Translations under genes and position numbers: made by a program
Origin: Nereocystis luetkeana
Lineage: Eukaryota > Sar > Phaeophyceae > Laminariales > Laminariaceae
Assembly (NCBI GenBank): GCA_031213475.1
Contig: JARUPZ010000009.1
Span: 10,139,601-10,203,600 of the forward strand
DNA length: 64,000 bases
Direction: 5' to 3'
The notes under the pieces: generated by a model
Databases searched by the model: none
What the model saw: the letters and a program-made list of their open reading frames with translations, nothing else
What the model was told of the DNA's origin: nothing
In this document: positions 63,541 through 64,000 of the stretch, one piece after another
Position numbering within the stretch: the first letter of the stretch is position 1
How the letters are laid out: each line of letters opens with the position of its first letter

Positions 63541-64000
63541 AAACAGGGACGGAGAAGGAGAGGAGCGGTGGAGACAGCAGTAGCAGTGCATGTACAACAT
63601 GTACAACATGTACAACTGCAGCAGTAGAGGGGATGATAAAACGAAAATGAAAATTTCAGGCGTCATCCTTACGCACACCATGGGTGGGACCGCCCCCTCC
63701 CCCCCCCGCCCTGCCGCGGGCAAAAACACACATGGTGGAACATGCGTACGTGGCTGGTGACTGGTGACAGATGTTGAACGAGAATCGAATTCGATACTCT
63801 GAATGTAAACGCGTATTTTTTTGATCGTACCGAAAACAAATATTAAACCACATCGGTCCGCTGGCGTGTGTACTGCTATGCTGCTGCCGCCGCTGCCGCT
63901 GCCGCCGCTGCTGCTGCTGCTGCTGTATTGTGATGTTTTGACGGCGGTTTCCGGAGTTGTGTTCTGTGTTCCATCACACACCGTTCTCTCGTCCCGGTGG
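63541..64000. other. Unassigned, with GCC/CTG triplets
   Basis: A (CTG/CCG)n tract at 63878-63925. The minus-strand poly-Ser/Gly frame over it is not supported. Confidence 0.4.

Overview
This is eukaryotic nuclear DNA. It has spliced exons with GT-AG borders, LINE and SINE elements, miniature inverted-repeat transposons, many micro- and minisatellites and one 100-base assembly gap. The host proteins are full of long Gly, Ala, Ser, Asn, His and Asp runs, the introns are long and repeat-filled, and C or G homopolymers reach 38 bases. Together these suggest a brown alga or another large-genome stramenopile. That is an inference from style; no marker gene is present to prove it.

Region 1-10.5 kb has no convincing gene. 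It holds a 0.55-kb interspersed repeat bounded by poly(C), a decayed ~245-bp tandem array broken up by three copies of a TA-flanked hairpin element (MITE-B), and long low-complexity DNA.

Region 10.5-31.3 kb, minus strand, is best read as one very large gene. I find exons at 31018-31326, about 25990-28965, 23821-23979, 21913-22032, 18832-18981, 17185-17277, 16756 downward through 13712, and 13121-10566. Every exon junction I can define is phase 0. Three successive exons join into a PDZ domain, and the last exon carries an AT-hook and acidic runs. The rest is predicted to be disordered. A scaffold or chromatin-linked role is only a guess. Several introns contain tandem decayed copies of the neighbouring exon edge with its splice site, which is the most unusual observation here. 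Between 15.7 and 13.7 kb the likely reading frame changes at G-runs, which may be assembly error.

Region 31.3-64 kb is a graveyard and nursery of transposons. There are about thirty copies of a ~90-bp hairpin element (MITE-A) with TTAA target duplications, piggyBac-like in its ends. There are seven further MITE-B copies, making ten in the window, one 775-bp Harbinger-like element with TAA duplications, and three SINE families. Two SINE families are tRNA-headed and share a core; the third has an (AC)n tail. A LINE at 49.8-53.6 kb has an uninterrupted 1246-codon endonuclease/reverse-transcriptase frame. Nested insertions give the order of events at several places. Only two weak candidate host exons (58.6 and 61.3 kb) were seen in this half. 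I saw no rRNA, no genuine tRNA gene, no CRISPR and no LTR element.
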